Positions 31,463 through 46,550 of a stretch of DNA of 64,000 nucleotides are shown here, piece by piece. The notes under the pieces are model-generated. The model did not search any database, was not told the DNA's origin, and worked only from the letters and a program-made list of their open reading frames with translations. Source of the stretch: Dendrophyllia cribrosa (lineage: Eukaryota > Cnidaria > Anthozoa > Scleractinia > Dendrophylliidae). Location: contig JAJLRJ010000009.1 in assembly GCA_024195265.1 (NCBI GenBank), forward strand, positions 15,820,210-15,884,209, in the 5' to 3' direction. Position 1 is the first letter of the stretch, and each line of letters opens with the position of its first letter. The translations under genes were made by a program, and so were the position numbers.

Positions 31463-33640
31463 ATAGAATAATCGTTTATATTATTCTCGTCCATCACATT
31501 CCAATATTTATTGTTACTGACAGAACTCAGTTGGAAAAAGCTAAAAGCACAAAGGCATGATGGTTATGAATGCTATTTAGAATTAACATAGAGTGGCTAA
31601 ATGGCCAAACGTTTGTTAAGATGTTTCAATTTGATCGCATAGAAATTGCCAAGTCATATATAGTCAAGCAATTTTTTATCTCACTTTGGGATATAAAGAT
31701 GAATCATTTAGTTGACAGTAGAAAAGACTTTGATGTTTGAAGCTACTCTGAACTGAACTGTGTGGAACTCTACTGAATTACTTTGGAGACTAACCGATGT
31801 GTCCGTGAAAACATCGATCTAACTATTTGCTAACGGCTGACAGGAGTTGCTGATTGAAACAAACTCTTCACGTTTAACCAGGAATTTTGACAACAACGAA
31901 TACTACGATGTTGAATAAGTTCAAATTTATTCCAAATAATATAATAGCTTTAGCTTTGTGATTCGGGAGACCAGCTGTCATAGATCAGATGGATATCATG
32001 TGTATAAAAATCAGGTTTTGTATAGTGTCCGACGAGCGGCTTAATTTGCCCCCCAAAACGTGCAAACAGTCATGTCAAACTGAACGACATTCAACGTTTA
32101 GTAAACTGCAAATTCAAACCTCGCTTGATTTCGCTGATGTCTGATGTTAGATTCGATGCATTAATTCTCAAACTGTGACAACCGTATCGTTGCAAAAATG
32201 TCTCAGTTTTGGAACGGAGTAGTTCTTTCCTTAGATTTCGTTTCGAAAATAATATCAGTTTGTCAAACATTGTTAAACAACAAGAGCTCCGTATTCGTGC
32301 ATCAGTAACAAAGTCCACGAGCCGATTCCCAGAATTCGATAATTATATCACACCCAGCAACTTTCCTAGAAAACGCATGTGACAAAGGTCAAAACCAAAT
32401 ATCCCTCCATAGTCATGCATATTCAGTATCACCATTATACATGTATGTTCAAACTATTCATGCGATTCTTAAACATATTTTTGGTGCGTTTGTTTGTGAC
32501 TGGGCATGCAACTGTTCTAACGAAGTCAAGTGATTTTAGGATGGTTTGCAAGAGACAGGCTTGGATTGTTGGATTGAAGAAGTTTGAAGATAAGATTGGC
32601 TTGACAATTGGCGAAGAAGCAACGCAGTTAGTTGAAATTTCGGTTTGCGTAGAAGGAACGGTGACATTAAAGGTTAGTGCCTTGCTCAAAGTTTTACTGA
32701 TTTGGTTGTTATATATATGATAAGTTTTAGAAACTCTAGAAGACTTAATGTGGTAGGGTATTTGTTCACCTTTGATAAATACCATGCAGTGGGTTCACAC
32801 AACATTAATTCGCTTGTAAACAATTTAAACTGAATAACACTAAGAAGACAGTTTTCTCGTTTGATAAGGTCGAGACTTGCTGGAATTATTACAAGTAAAC
32901 ACGCTTAGTTTATTCTTATATTATATTATATATTATTATTATGTTATTTTTATATTTCATGTTTCTTTTCGGATGACAACAACAGTTGATTCAGTTTCAT
33001 TTGGGCACAAGAATGATTTAAACTTCTTCAATATTTCGAAGCTTTTTCAACCGAATACGGTCGGATTGTCGTGTCAAATGAATTCGAAGTTTTTCAACCA
33101 AATTACGTAGCTAAAAACCAAACTAGTTCTTACGTACATGTACTACTTAACAAGATGAGGTGTAGTCACGTTAAGGGATTAAGCAGTAAACAGAACATGA
33201 CTCAAGCTTTACTTCTGTTTTGTATTTCAGGGCATTACTCAGTGGCTGTTCAGTCTTTGGCGATGCAATTTATGCTCCAAATAACTTGTTAGACTAACCA
33301 AGCAAATAGTTCAGAATAGACCTGACTGAGATGCGTTTGATGTTGATGATAACTTGCATAACTTCTAACTGCTCTTTGATTTTGAAGTGCTATTTTCAAC
33401 ATCCTGTTTTTCGGTAAACACAGAGATTCAGAAAGCGACAGAATCAACGAAACAGGCGAACTGTAACTCGCGATTGAAGGAAATGAGCACTTGCGATTGA
33501 ACGAAATGAGTTAAAATGTTTGACTTAGATTCACGAAACATCTGACTGCTCTGCCAATGGTCTGGAAATGTTTAGGTACGCTACTTTCAATAGAACGTAA
33601 AAAACCCCGCAATTTTGTAATTCGTGGAAATAAGTGGCAG
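31463..33640. other. Spacer without recognised gene
   Basis: Low-complexity AT-rich sequence downstream of paralogue 3. Short open frames on both strands show no family motif and no consistent splice sites. Confidence 0.5.
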
Positions 33641-34120
33641 ACCAGTTGTTTCGCCGCAGGATAAGTAGGCTATCTGTGAAAAACCTGTGCTTCAGGGCGC
33701 CGAGTTAAAGCGTCGATTTTTCTTTTAAACTACAAGTCTAGTTTCCCACTGTCGAGGATCTCAAGTATGGAGTGGAACGTCAACATGAATTTCATTATAT
33801 AAAACTAAAGAAGTTCTTAAGATTTCTGAGAAACTAACGAGCGGAAAACAACGCGCCCAATTCTGAGAAACATTAATTATTGAAACATTTTTCCATGTGC
33901 GCTTCACGAGGTTCTAATTACAAATAAATATTTAAATTCAGCCTGCGGAGCGTAAATGCTAAAATGAAAAAAGTGTAAAATTTGACGCTGTTCGTAAATT
34001 TTTTTTTGTTGGGTAAAAATTATACGAACAGCGTCAATTTTGCATTCTTATTATAAGTATTTTTGCGATTGGTCAGTATATTTTAAAACATTAAATGATC
34101 TTTCAAAGTGTGTCGTTCAA
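33640..34120 (+). repeat. Gene-less copy of the paralogue 3 upstream region
   Basis: ACAACGCGCC and GAGAAACATTAATTATT near 33850-33885 match 29797-29835, and TTGGTCAGTAT at 34070 matches 29884. The coiled-coil gene itself is absent. Confidence 0.55.
33975..34043. mobile_element. Short palindromic element
   Basis: TGACGCTGTTCGTA and its complement TACGAACAGCGTCA flank a T-rich 25-bp centre. It is a small hairpin-type MITE inside the gene-less duplicate. Confidence 0.6.
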
Positions 34121-34356
34121 GGTCACAACAACCGGAAAAGTTCATTAATATTTCCCATGATATTTCTTCACCTGATGGGTTTAGACTCAACACAAGCACA
34201 AGTAAAAAAGCATTTGACGACAGGACGCTGTCCTTTTTACAGAAGAGTAAGATATGGGCGAAGTTAACACAACAGCCATCGGCGGCAAATATGGTTGAAT
34301 TTCTTCCATGGCGCGTGCGCTCGATACATGACGTGCGTGACATTGCGTCTTTAATA

Positions 34357-34521
34357 GCCCCTTTTTCGAGTTGCTCTTAGCCTCCTTTTCAAACCAGGTG
34401 CAAAACCATTGATATGAAAATGAGTTTTCTTTCACATGCAAATAAAACTTATATCCATATGAATGGTTTTGAACTTGGCCTCGGTTTGAAAAGGTGGCTA
34501 AGAGCAACTCGGAAATGGGCC
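34357..34521. mobile_element. Foldback MITE (GAGTTGCTCTTAGCC family)
   Basis: Arms of about 65 bp: CGAGTTGCTCTTAGCC near the left end and GGCTAAGAGCAACTCGG near the right. CATTGCG occurs outside both ends and may be a target duplication, though eight extra bases intervene at the left. Confidence 0.65.
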
Positions 34522-35249
34522 ATTGCGCGCGCATGAACGTCTGCACAGCGGATAATCGAAGAAAAAAGACAAACATTAAAATTTCATGCAGATAATCCAA
34601 TTTCTTTCCTTTTCGACTTGCAGCGAAAATTATTATTTGGGCAAAATAGACAACTAAATAACCGTCGAATAGCGCGTGTCAAAAAGAATACTCACGCAAC
34701 CATCAGTTTAACTACCATGGCAACCAGAACTTGTTATGATTTTCAAATAAATCAGAATTGGTAAAAAGTAACAGTAAAAATATCCTTACTCCGGCTCACA
34801 GCACTCACAGGAAGATGTTTGTTCTTCCTATTTGCATCGAATGACAGAATAAAGATTAAGCGAGAAATCCTATGAGAAATCTAAAACGTTTCATGTTAGA
34901 AAAGACAATTCGTTTCGAATTTTTCCCGCTTAAAAATGTCCTACTGTGATAAAAGTTTTTTTTTTAGAAACTGCGAGCAGGACTCTCACCCTTTTGTCTT
35001 GCAAGCGTAACATCTGATGCGTAGTAAAAACACTGACTCGATGTCCATAAGTGAAAGTACAACCTTGATCATTATACATTTTTCTCTCCTCGCAAGAAAC
35101 GCGCAGCTTGTTCGTTAGACGAAAAAGAGTAAAGTGGATATTTGACGTCATAATAAGCCTTTATGACGCAGGACGCGCGATCAGTAAGACCAACAAAGTT
35201 TGAAAACACGAACAAAAGTTGGAGAACTGCGTGGTCAGATGTAGTATAC

Positions 35250-35453
35250 AAAAGTAAAAGGATGATTAAAGTGCCAGAAATTTGCTGACAAAAAACTATA
35301 CGTTTACGGTGTCGCCCTTCCGGCATCCGTGGAATTAAAAAAGAAAAACTTTTTTGGGGGCAATTTTTTTTTATGGCGACGCCCGAAACCGGAGGTACAC
35401 GTATGGTCCTTTTGTTAGCAAATTTCTGGCACTTTTATCATCTTTTTACTTTT
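35250..35453. mobile_element. Foldback MITE (CAAAAGTAAAA...GTGCCAGAAATTTGC)
   Basis: Inverted arms of about 70 bp, with AAAGTGCCAGAAATTTGCT at the left and its complement at the right, around a T/A-rich centre. Confidence 0.65.
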
Positions 35454-36548
35454 GCCAACAAAGTTTAATTTGAGGCATATCTGCCGAAACTAAACAGTAA
35501 GAACAAAAGCAAATTGTCCAAAATGATTTCTTGACGTTGCACATCTGCCGGCACTCGCCACACAGTTGCAAAGTACAAACATTCCGCAGCTGTGTGTAAG
35601 AAGAAACCTGCGACCAGTATATAGTTTACTTTGATAAGTCGAACGGTTGTTTGGTGTTTTGGCGGCGAACAGAAAATGGTCATAAAATGAATGACAAATT
35701 TGCAGCTGTGTTCATCTTTTTCATCGGTAGCAAGCAAACAGAAAACATTTTCTCATTTTAATTGGCAATAACGTCCCTTGGATAAAACGAAACAGTCCAC
35801 GTATCCAAAGTTTTAGCGGATGGCATTACCCCCAAAGGCTTATTTACACCTTACAAAGTCAGACGACAGAGCTACACCTGCGAACAACTTGAAACCGAAC
35901 TCCCAAAGTTGAACCAAAATCGCATTTTGTTTTAATGCTTTTTTGTATTTATTTATAAATATCGAGTTGTATGCATGTCCCTATCTTGCAGAAAAAAAAA
36001 GAATGGTCAACGCAACAAACAAAAAGGAATCTGCAAGACATTTGAATCCTGAATCTTACGGGTGTTTTTTGGTGTTGCGGAAACTATTGTTGGTTAGCTT
36101 TTGTGTTGTGGTGTGGGTATTGTTTAGTTTCTTTTGAATCTTTTGTTTTACGTCATTTGGTGATCGCAACACCAAGAAACTGCCAATCTTACTTACTTCA
36201 CTCTTTCTGTTTCATCTCAAACCCAAGAAATGGTCAAATGAAGCATGCGACGGTTTTTTAGGATCTAAAGACTGGGTTGTTGCCTTCATTCAAAAGCAAC
36301 TTTCAGCGCAAGATGAGTTAATTGGGTTTGTATCCAAAACAGGAAATGTCTCTCATATTGCAAATTTGATGTGAATTAAATGGGTTATCCTATGTTTTCA
36401 TCCTTTTTTTTTTTTTCATTTTTCGTCTAGTCCCAGCAAAGAGAAGTCCTGGACTTTGCCTTTCCTTGTAACTGGTATATACATTGTAAAAAATGTTTCT
36501 TGAGCAAGCTTCATAGGCGTTTCATGAGATTTTAATTGTTCTCTAATG

Positions 36549-36629
36549 TTACCACCATCGAAAGTGTGCGAATGCTCTGTTGTCTTCCGCTCGTCTGTGC
36601 AGTTCACGTTTCTTTTTTATCACGGTACC
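36549..36629 (-). CDS. MRPS7: MRPS7 exon 8 (end)
   Basis: 26 codons and TAA. It starts [18 protein letters not shown] and ends AFAHFRWW, the typical S7 C-terminus. ATTAAA about 20 bp after the stop is a weak polyadenylation candidate. Confidence 0.93.
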   Translation of the reverse strand, partial: GTVIKKKRELHRRAEDNRAFAHFRWW

Positions 36630-38487
36630 CTATAGATACAAAAAAAAATATCACATACTGTATAATGATGAATATCTAACCACCGAAGTGGAGGTGGCTT
36701 GGCGAGGTAATACAGTAAGGTAAACAGTTGTTTTAGTATAATTATACTAAAACAGTGAGATAATATAGCACGAAAATGATGATTTTTAACTCATTTATTC
36801 CTGTCAACGATTACAATTTTCGCGCGCAAATTGCTTGGAGGTGAATAGCTATCCCGAGTTTCAGTAGCCAATCAGAGCACGCCAACAACGCTATCCACTG
36901 TTTTAGTATATACTAAAATCATATATTCGCATCGTGGAGCGGTTGTAGTCATACGCGCGCCTTGGGCAGACCCTTTCTCGTGAATTAAAAGCGACTTACA
37001 GTATCGTACCACTCGCTCCTGGATTAGGTGCTAATCCATTGCAGGGTTCGCTGCAATTACGACTCAAACCTGGCCTTCGTAGCCAACGACACACGTTTCG
37101 AAATTTGTCGATCGACAAATGCTAAGAGAGCTGTTCAAGAATTGTTGAACAATGTATATTATACAGTGTATTCATAGTGATTCACAGAATGCATCTGAGG
37201 CGTTCTGAAGGAGAATGTCGAGGATCTTGATCTTGATCCCCAGAAAAGGCATACATACTGTATAAGAAATCTTTCTCTACGTTTTTGCCTCATTGGTATA
37301 AATGAACTCCTAAAGTCGAAAGAGCTTCGCAAACTTAGTAAGCTCTGAAGGGGAACATGGTGAAAACTATTGTACCTGGACAGGATCTACCCTTTTTAAA
37401 AAAATGACTGGTCTCTTTATTCACCTTCCCTCTCCCCTCCCACTGTAAATAGATGGTGTCTTGTTGGTATAGCCCCCGCTTTATCAGGAGTAGCAACTGA
37501 GAAAAATATTCAAGTCTCCCTGCGTCGTTTTACTAGCAATACAAGCTTCATGTATCAAGATAAGTCTCATCTCAAATTTTTAGGCCAATAAATTTTGTCC
37601 ATTAGGCTCATACTGTAGGTGGTGGCTTGAGTATACTTGTTATGGCCACTTTCCTCAGAAGTATCAAAATTTTACAAAGAATGTGTGGCTGGGTGGCAAG
37701 AGTGGTTGATTAGCCATAACCAGTGTGAAATGCCCCTATACAGACGTAGTTTATAAAGCCCACGGTCACAGAAAGCTATGTATCACAAGACAATCAATGG
37801 AGCGGGGTCGTAGCTGTCCAAACGATGTCTGTGATTGGCGGACGATACAGTTGATATATCACTTGAACAATGCCCCTATCCCTAATCCCTATCCCAGCGG
37901 GACAAATCTATTGTTTTCTTAGCGAATCACAGACATCGTTTGGACAAGTGCAGGACTACCCAATCAATGGAATTTCTTGCCATTGTATAGTAAATTAAAG
38001 TCGGTTCTCACCTCGTTATTGTACGCGTTAATTAACTCTTTGGCTAGTTTCTTGTACATTCTTGCATTTTTGTTTGTTTTTTGCTGTTCACGAGCAGCGG
38101 TGATTAGCCATTTGATAGCCAGAAAACGTCGGCGTTGAGGTGGAAGAGGTATGGGGACCTGGAAATTAGCGAATGAATAATGAGAATTTGAGGAAACAGA
38201 CTCTTACAGGATAATTCTAATATCTTAGAATTGCGAAAGCAACGGCCTCCATTACATTCGCAATTGGTAGCATTAAGGGGAAGGGGCTGTCTACCTAAGG
38301 GACTGTCCACCTGCCTGTATGTTAGCCTACCTACAGAAATCTGTTATTTCCTTTGCTTCTATGCGAAGGTTACGTGCCTGTCTGTCTGTCTGTCTGTTTG
38401 CATATGTGTACTACTACATGTGGCTGTTTGAGAAACCATCCGCCTGTCTACCCACTGACTGTCTATCGGTACATACATGTATGTTTG

Positions 38488-38524
<37 letters not shown>

Positions 38525-41500
38525 ATGCAAATGTCTGCAACCAGAATACCATAATCTTAGTTTTTACAAGCAATGAAAGCAACAAGTACTGTATAAAGTA
38601 ATGCCCAAACATACAGTTAGAGTCCATACAAACATTCTTAAAGAAATGGAAAGGAAACACAATGTTCTTTCATCAGCTTTAAGCCTTGTGTGTGCAGCTC
38701 TCGGTGTTTGTTACATGCATTAGAGTGGAACCGCTATAAAACAACCCATGATGGACCATAAAAATGTGGGCTTATTAATGGGTTCGTTGGTTTAGCAAGG
38801 TTTTTGAGATTGATTGAATGAGTGCATGTTTGAGCCCCTGATAGTCAAGTGACCAAAACAAAGTGGTAATAATAACAGGATGGTCAGCAGGCAGGGTCTC
38901 ACTATATTAAGTTTCTTTGTGCTTTCAAATCCATGTTGGCATCAACTCTTTTGCTTGTCCTTATGTTTGTTATCAACATAAAATCTACAGGTTTTTAAGA
39001 TAACAAAAGCCAATTACATGGCAAAACGTTACACCTCAAGGAAGGTGATTTTATAGTGTTTCTACTGATAGGCTTTGTGTTTTTATTCTGCAATACAGCA
39101 GTCTAGCTTTTGTAGCCCACCCCTTTTAATATCAACAACTGCTTATCCTACAAGTAAAAATTTAATACAATATTTTGTCTAGTTAAATGAAGATCTTTTT
39201 TTAATACATGTGTATTAGCCTCCTACATGTACATGTATTCAGCCATATTTGTGGTGACCCAATTACATGTATCATCAGTGGCGGCTCCAGGGGAGGGGTG
39301 TGAGGGTCTCTAACATTTTCACTCTGTCCCCTCCCCCTCCCCCCTTACAATGGGGTCTGGATCCATCACTTATCACAGTATGCCGACCACACACACCTGG
39401 TAAAGCTTGCCTCCTCTATTCATGCCTCTGACCCCTACAATTGGCATAGAATTTTCCACTGCCTCAAGGAAAATTTGCAGTGGATCGGTCTGTATTGAGT
39501 CAGGGTTCGCTGATTCCCTTTGTCTGTAAAAATAAACAAAATATTGAGGTACACAAGACATGCAGAAGAACTTGCCAAGATAGGTGTACATCTGCTTTAA
39601 GTTGTTATCAACCACACCTCTGTTTCAAATGACTGCCATGAATTTTTTTATTACCATGAACAGTTACCATAAATGCTTGAATTAGCAACCATCTTCAAAT
39701 AAGCACCCCCCTTCAAATTAGCATCCCCACTAAGGCCAAAAACATAAAATAAGTGCCCCCTCACCCCTCCCCGATGTTTACAGAGATTTGTGTTTCTACT
39801 ACATGGTACATGTACCGTATGTTCTGGTTTAATTATTACTGGTAAATAGCTAACAAAATAAAACTGTAACATTAAATTTTAATGTTACAGTTTGAAATAA
39901 AGACAATGTCATATTTCTTCAAGATTAAAATTAAAAAAATGAATAAGGTGCCCCCCTTCAAAAAAGCGGCCCCCTCTCGACTCTGAAAATTAAACAAGTG
40001 CCCCGGACACTAATTCAAGCATTTACATGAACGGTATTTGTATTTGAAACTGAATTAATCAAGGTAAACACTAGTAAATTTGTAGTACATGTACCTTTTT
40101 CATGTTACATGTTTAAGAGGGCTGGTGGAAGGTTTTGACTTGTGAAGAGGCTTCTTTTGAATAGGGGGCCTGTATTGGGTTAAATGAAAAATGGCGAGGG
40201 GAGCTAACCGAGTGTGGTCTGCGGAGGAAAAGGGAGATGAGGTGGGGAAAGCAGAGCCTGTAGACTTCCTTTCATTCTGCCAATGCACCCTCCTGTAATT
40301 ATCTTGTTACATTGTATTTTTGTGACAACAAGTTAATTAATCTCTCAACAAGTTGTCATGTCTTTACGTGGTTGAATGTGTCAAAATGTCAATAGTAAAA
40401 GTACATGTGTATGTGAGTTCAGTCCCAGGAAATATTTATTTATTGCCCAATATCAATGTTGACACAAAGGTAATGCGATAATTATGGGAGCGTGGATCAG
40501 TAGCATTAAAAGAAAGTCTACAGGCTATGCCGACCCCCTTCTTCTCCCCAGGTGTGCTTGGTTGCTCCGTTGGCCAACTTCTTTCAACCCAATAACAACA
40601 GAAATGAGCCTGTTCACAGGTTCACTTTCCGATACAAAAAAAAAACAACTTTTGTTTTAAAAGGTACAGGATAGTGTTAATTTCGTGTTCGTTTTTTTTC
40701 CCACAAACTGAGCATGTGTGGGTAGAAAGATCAGGGTTTAAAATGTGAGTAAAATTGGCTTTTATAAAAAGATTTGAAGTGGAACTTACTTTTGCAGTTG
40801 CTCTCCTTTAACTTCCTCCAGGGTCTATAAATATATAAATAAATAAATAAATAAATAAACAAATAACAGAGCAGTTCCAGTCTAACAATACGTGTACATG
40901 TGCATAGTATTTTACATGACTGTAAATGTGGCTATCTTAAGAGCATTACATGTATTTTATTTATTTATTAAATTATTTTATTTATTTATTTGAGAATAAA
41001 ATCAGCAAAAAAAGTAATGGATGTTTCCAAGTCACCCTGACTTCATGTAAACTAAGTTGCATGCAGTAGAAATAACTTGGAAGTGTAAATGGTTCATAAT
41101 TAAAATGTAACAGGTGTCAGTGATTGACAGGTATTGTGATGTGGAATAAAGACATTAGCACAAATCGAGTTTGACTTTGTGTTAAGCTTTGGTTTCTTTC
41201 CACTATTGAATGGCATCATCATCATCATCATCATTTTATTAAACAAATAAATTATATACAAAATTATAGGCACCCGCAGGTAGCATCATATTATCATAAT
41301 TTTATGGCATCATATGGCATATTGACAAGGATTACCGTAATGATTTGATTTAGTGTGCAGGGCGGGTATTTACAGTACTTTACAATGTGCCACCTGATGT
41401 GAACAAATTTCCTTGTGAAACATGTCTTATTCGTGTGTTTTGCCATAGTGTGAAGAGAACTTTGAACCTCAACATACAAAATTAATATTCTCTTGACCAA

Positions 41501-44500
41501 GGTATCCCTAAATTTCATTTTCAACATTTTAGTTAACTGACCTTCTTAAATATTGTCTGTGCCACAGACTTCTTGCCATCCCACATCATACAGTTGACAA
41601 ATTTGCTGTGTTGAAAACAAAAGAATGGTTAAATTCCTACATGTACATTTTGTACATTTTACCTTTAAGTTACCATGAGCAGCACAAAAACATTAGTAGT
41701 TTCATGTGTACAATGTACATGTAGTAACTGGCTCCAAACAGGTGGAAAAATGTAAATTGAGCCTTTTTACATGATGTAAGTAGGGTAAGTACATTGTAGA
41801 AAACAATGGCCATTGCTATGGTTACAGTAAATTCTTAAAGCAATTTTGTCTTCATACTGTACTTCATTATGTTATTTTAGAAGCCTACCAACAGAATTTA
41901 GGAAAATAATTTTGACTGCTTTCTGTAAACCAAACATTTCACCCTGCCAGAGTTACATTTTGAGTGATGTTAAATGTGGTCATAACTTTTGATTCTGTGG
42001 ATGACATATCCTACAGCACTATACGGTAAGACCATACAAATAAAAGCCGTAACTAAGCTGTACTTTCCTCTGGTTCTGTAACTATTATATGTATGTTGTG
42101 CAAGGAGGTTCAACATGTAGCTTTTGAATCTACATGTATGGTTTAAATCATTCTGTGTGACCTTTCAAATAAAAACTATTGAGCAGTACTTTCCTGTGGT
42201 GCTGTTTATTATGTGCTGCACAAGGTGGTTCTAACTTTTGAGTCTGTGAATAAAATCCTTTAGTGTGACCATTCAAATGGAAGCTTTTGAGCAGTATTTG
42301 AAATACTGTGGTACTATTAATTAATTTTATTGTGCTGTACATGGTGGTTCTAATGAGGGTCTTGGATGAAATTCTTCAATTGCGACCATTCAGATATTAA
42401 ACCCCTTTAGCAGCACTTTGTTATGATTCTATAACTTGTTTTTCAGTTTACAAAATGAAATTTGGTATTATTGTACCAGGTAATTTTTTATGAATTTGGA
42501 TTTTGGCCTTTTTTAGCAGCAAAAGGGTCAATAATAACATTAATGTTAAACTATAACCATTATGTATGTGTATACATGTATAATATTATAGATGTTGTGG
42601 TTTAAAATTTTCTTTGGTTTGAAAATTTTCAAACCAGTTTGATTTTTTTTCTTTGTCTCAGATTATCAGTGGTAATGAATCAAGGACAAAGGAAAATGAA
42701 AATTATAAAACTGGTTTGAAATTTTTTAAACCAAAGAAAAAATTAAACCACAACATACTGTAGACACAGTGACTGGTTCCATAACACTTACTACAATGCA
42801 TGTACATGTATCCTATACAAACAAGTTTAAATATCTTGGGCCTGCTCTTTAAAACGAGCTCCCTAAACTTTCAGAAGAGCCGGCCAACTTCGCCCTTATA
42901 AGCAAATTAAAAAGATGAACCCCAACTTGTAAAGACTGTGATATAAACCTGAACAATTCATGCTATTCTGCACATGTACAATGTATGTTGCACTTACTTG
43001 ACTAGTTCATTGTCAAATACTGATGGCGTTACGTGAGAATCAGCAGCTTTTGGTATTTCAAACTCTTCATCTTTGTCTGAAATATTTCTGACAAGGAAAA
43101 GATTTTTAAAAAGGGAAATTAATAAACAATAGAAAAAGAAAAAGGATTAAGGAACATGCTAGAGCCATACAGCTTGCTCAAACTCAAACCTACACCATTA
43201 CAGAACATGATAATTAATCGGGATGCAGTAACTATCCGCTTTGAATGAAGGTTAAGTTTGTATTGATCACGACCCTCACTGCTACTATGTAGAGTTACAG
43301 AGGCCATTCACATCAGACTTCGCCTTGACAACATCAATAGTGACAAAGGAATTGAAATTCTTGAAACGTGGATGGCTATGATCAAGAAACACTGACAACA
43401 GTCAATCGGTACCGACATGGACCTCCGAGGGAACAGTTTCTAATCAGAATACTGAGGATCCAAATCCACCAATCACAAACAACCACAATGATACTTAAAG
43501 TATGTGTTACATATCTAGTTCACTCCATAATTTGCCTATAAAGCCAAGCAGTAAGCAGTTGAAACTAAGTTGTGCTAAAGGGACCACATCGTGAGATAAA
43601 CAATAAATTAAGCTATCATATTTTTCAAGAGATAACTTGTGTGAATTTTGGATTTCATTAACAAACTTATTGTGTCTTGTAACACCTTCCGGCTTCCCTT
43701 GCATGGGTTCATAGATGCATTACATGTACGTTGTAGATGTATTTGAGTAATTGTACATTGACTTATTGTGCTCAAACACTTTTTCTTAAATGACAATAAT
43801 ATATTTTCTGAACCTGTCTTCACATTCTTTTTACATTTTACAACATATACATACCTGTACATGTATCATTAATAACTTGAGACTTTGAACCTGATTTAAT
43901 TTACATTTCCCATTGTTCAACCTCAAAACTAGTTATGTGGTTAGAACTCCTATGGTGCATGTAGTGAACATTAAAAAGTGTAGGGTTCAATAAAACTCCC
44001 TTCCCGTCATTTGGAACAAGTAGATTTTTCTTTGGGGTAAGTAACTTTTCCTGCTTATGGTACTTGCCCGTCAAGCAAGGCCCAGGCAAGCCATCAGCTG
44101 ACTAAAATGATTTTTACAACTATAAAACTGTAAAGTAATGGCCTGGGGAAAACAAAATTGGGGATTTGCTTGTCCAAAGGGCTGTAGCTGGAATCAAGTT
44201 TTTTCAAGCCCTGAAAGTGGTTCTAATTTTTGTTTCACTTTGGATGAAATTTAAACATCATTGAAATCATTTAGAAGCCACTGAGTACAGTAGTACATAT
44301 ACTTTTCTATGTTGCTCTTTATCTCAGGAAGCAGGGATGGTGTATTGGTAAGAGTGCACTCACATCAACCCACCAATGTAGCCCGGATTTGAATCCCGGA
44401 CTCACTATCAAAAATATCATAAATATTATTAAATAAATGTGTTCTGTGTTCTCATCCTCCGTAAGTGATTTTTGTCTCCAATATCTTCAGGTTTTCCTCC

Positions 44501-45729
44501 CTCCTCAGAAACCAACATTTTCTAAATTCCAATTCGATCTGGAATCCAGGGACCACAAGTTTAGATGTCAGTCGTTTGACTGTTAGTTTCAATAAAACGC
44601 ATGCAACATGATACAGCTGTACATGTATTTCATAAACTAACAGTCAATGGACAGGTATAAATTATACTTACAATGAAGCAAGTGATGAACACATACTTCT
44701 AGCAACCATAATGCAACTCTGTGTTCTGCTTTGACATAAAACGACAAACATACAAAGTTAGGAAATGTACATGTACATGTCATGTATACTGTACAATGTT
44801 ACTAGAACTGTACAAGCAATGTACTGTAGGTTTGATAACTGTACTGTTTAGGAGATGAAAATCCATGTTATGTGGATCAGGGGTCAATTCAAGTGTTGCT
44901 ATTGTTTTCGACTTCTGAAACAATGGCTACAATGTACACTGTCTTGTAAATTACACTTGTAAAAGTTTTATTGAATTGACCCCAGGATGCATTCTGTGTG
45001 AGTTATGCAAAAGATCTTCCTTATGTATCTGTGTCTTTCAAGTATATCAGCTGATCCTTTAAGATCTTGGTGTATCTTCTGTGTGGGCTCAACTATAACT
45101 TTTATTTTTATGGACAATTAGATCCGTCCCTTTGGTGCCATACAGTTTCATTTGTATAAAAAAAAATTGACCAGGGTTATTCCAAGTTTATCCTTCAGTG
45201 CAGTGGGTAAAAAAGATTTTTTGAAGAGGTCTAATGTAAAAGCACTGTCTATATACTCTAAGCTATATGGGTATGTGCCGCTGTGAAGGGTATGGTTTTC
45301 AAGCAGTTTAGTTTGGGATAGGGTATAGAAATCAGAGAATTTTGGTGTAGAATTTTTCAATAGGGTATCATTTACAGGGAAACTGATCAGTGGTACTGGT
45401 ATCAAGATAGCGTCTCTGAAAAGTATAATAATTATTATTAAAGTCTGCGATAGGACATTTTCACCTGAAATCATACTGGTGTACAGTATGAAACAAAAGA
45501 TTTCTCGTCAGATTTTTTTACTTTCTTTTGTTCCATACACCAGCATGGCTGCTGTGCTTTTGTCTTTTAAATACTCGGGGAATGGTTGCAACCACCTATT
45601 GGATAGGAATTTTTGGTGTTTAGTCTAGAATATGGTGGCAAAATATATGGTCTGGTAAAGGTTTCAGAGTCCCAGAGGCACCCCCCCCCCCCCCCCTCAA
45701 AAAAAAATTAATATATATATATATATATA

Positions 45730-45806
<77 letters not shown>

Positions 45807-46487
45807 CGTTCATTCCTGAGGAGCATGTGTGGTTTCTATAACGTTCCTTAAATTGAGTGTCGCAAAGGCCAATATACTGTATGTTGCTCTTGTGTCTGGT
45901 GATGTGACCTCGGCTTGATAGATAATGTTTCTCACATTACAATTTCCGCTCATGGGGCAAGAGTTCTTGTTTCGGCAATTACAGGCGGTTTCGGTTTCAT
46001 CTGAGGGCTTTAAGGATTTATTAATTTCAACTTTGTTATGGTTGTTCAGGAATGAACGTTACAAAAACGCAACTGAATTAAGTAAATATATATGGAGCCT
46101 GAAGAACAGAAAAGTCAATTATGAAATGAAGTGGCGAATTGTGAAACAAGCAAGATCGTATTCAAACATTAACAAAAAATGTAATTTGTGTTTATGGGAG
46201 AAGTACTTTATAATTTGTAAACCGGAAATGTCAACTCTCAACAATAGAAATGAACTGACGTCGTCCTGTAGACATTCTAAAAAATTTCTATTGAACACCG
46301 TATTTGTTTAAGCTGTTCACCAATTGTATCTTGACACGTCACGCTAGAAGGTATTGTTCCTAATTTTCAAATTTGTATATCTTGAATGTATCCGTTATTT
46401 TTGGGCAGTTGCCTGATGATTGCTTCGAGAGAAGCATGCAACTCGGAGTTGCAAATATATGTGTTTGAACTAGTCCATATTCTTTCT

Positions 46488-46550
<63 letters not shown>

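Noticed and set aside
37725..37945. CRISPR-like or regulatory repeat array
   Set aside because: Only one inverted pair is present; it fits a small transposon remnant in a eukaryotic intron.
38231..38660. Several cysteine/leucine-rich frames around 38.3-38.6 kb
   Set aside because: They come from the CTGT tetranucleotide repeat inside an MRPS7 intron.
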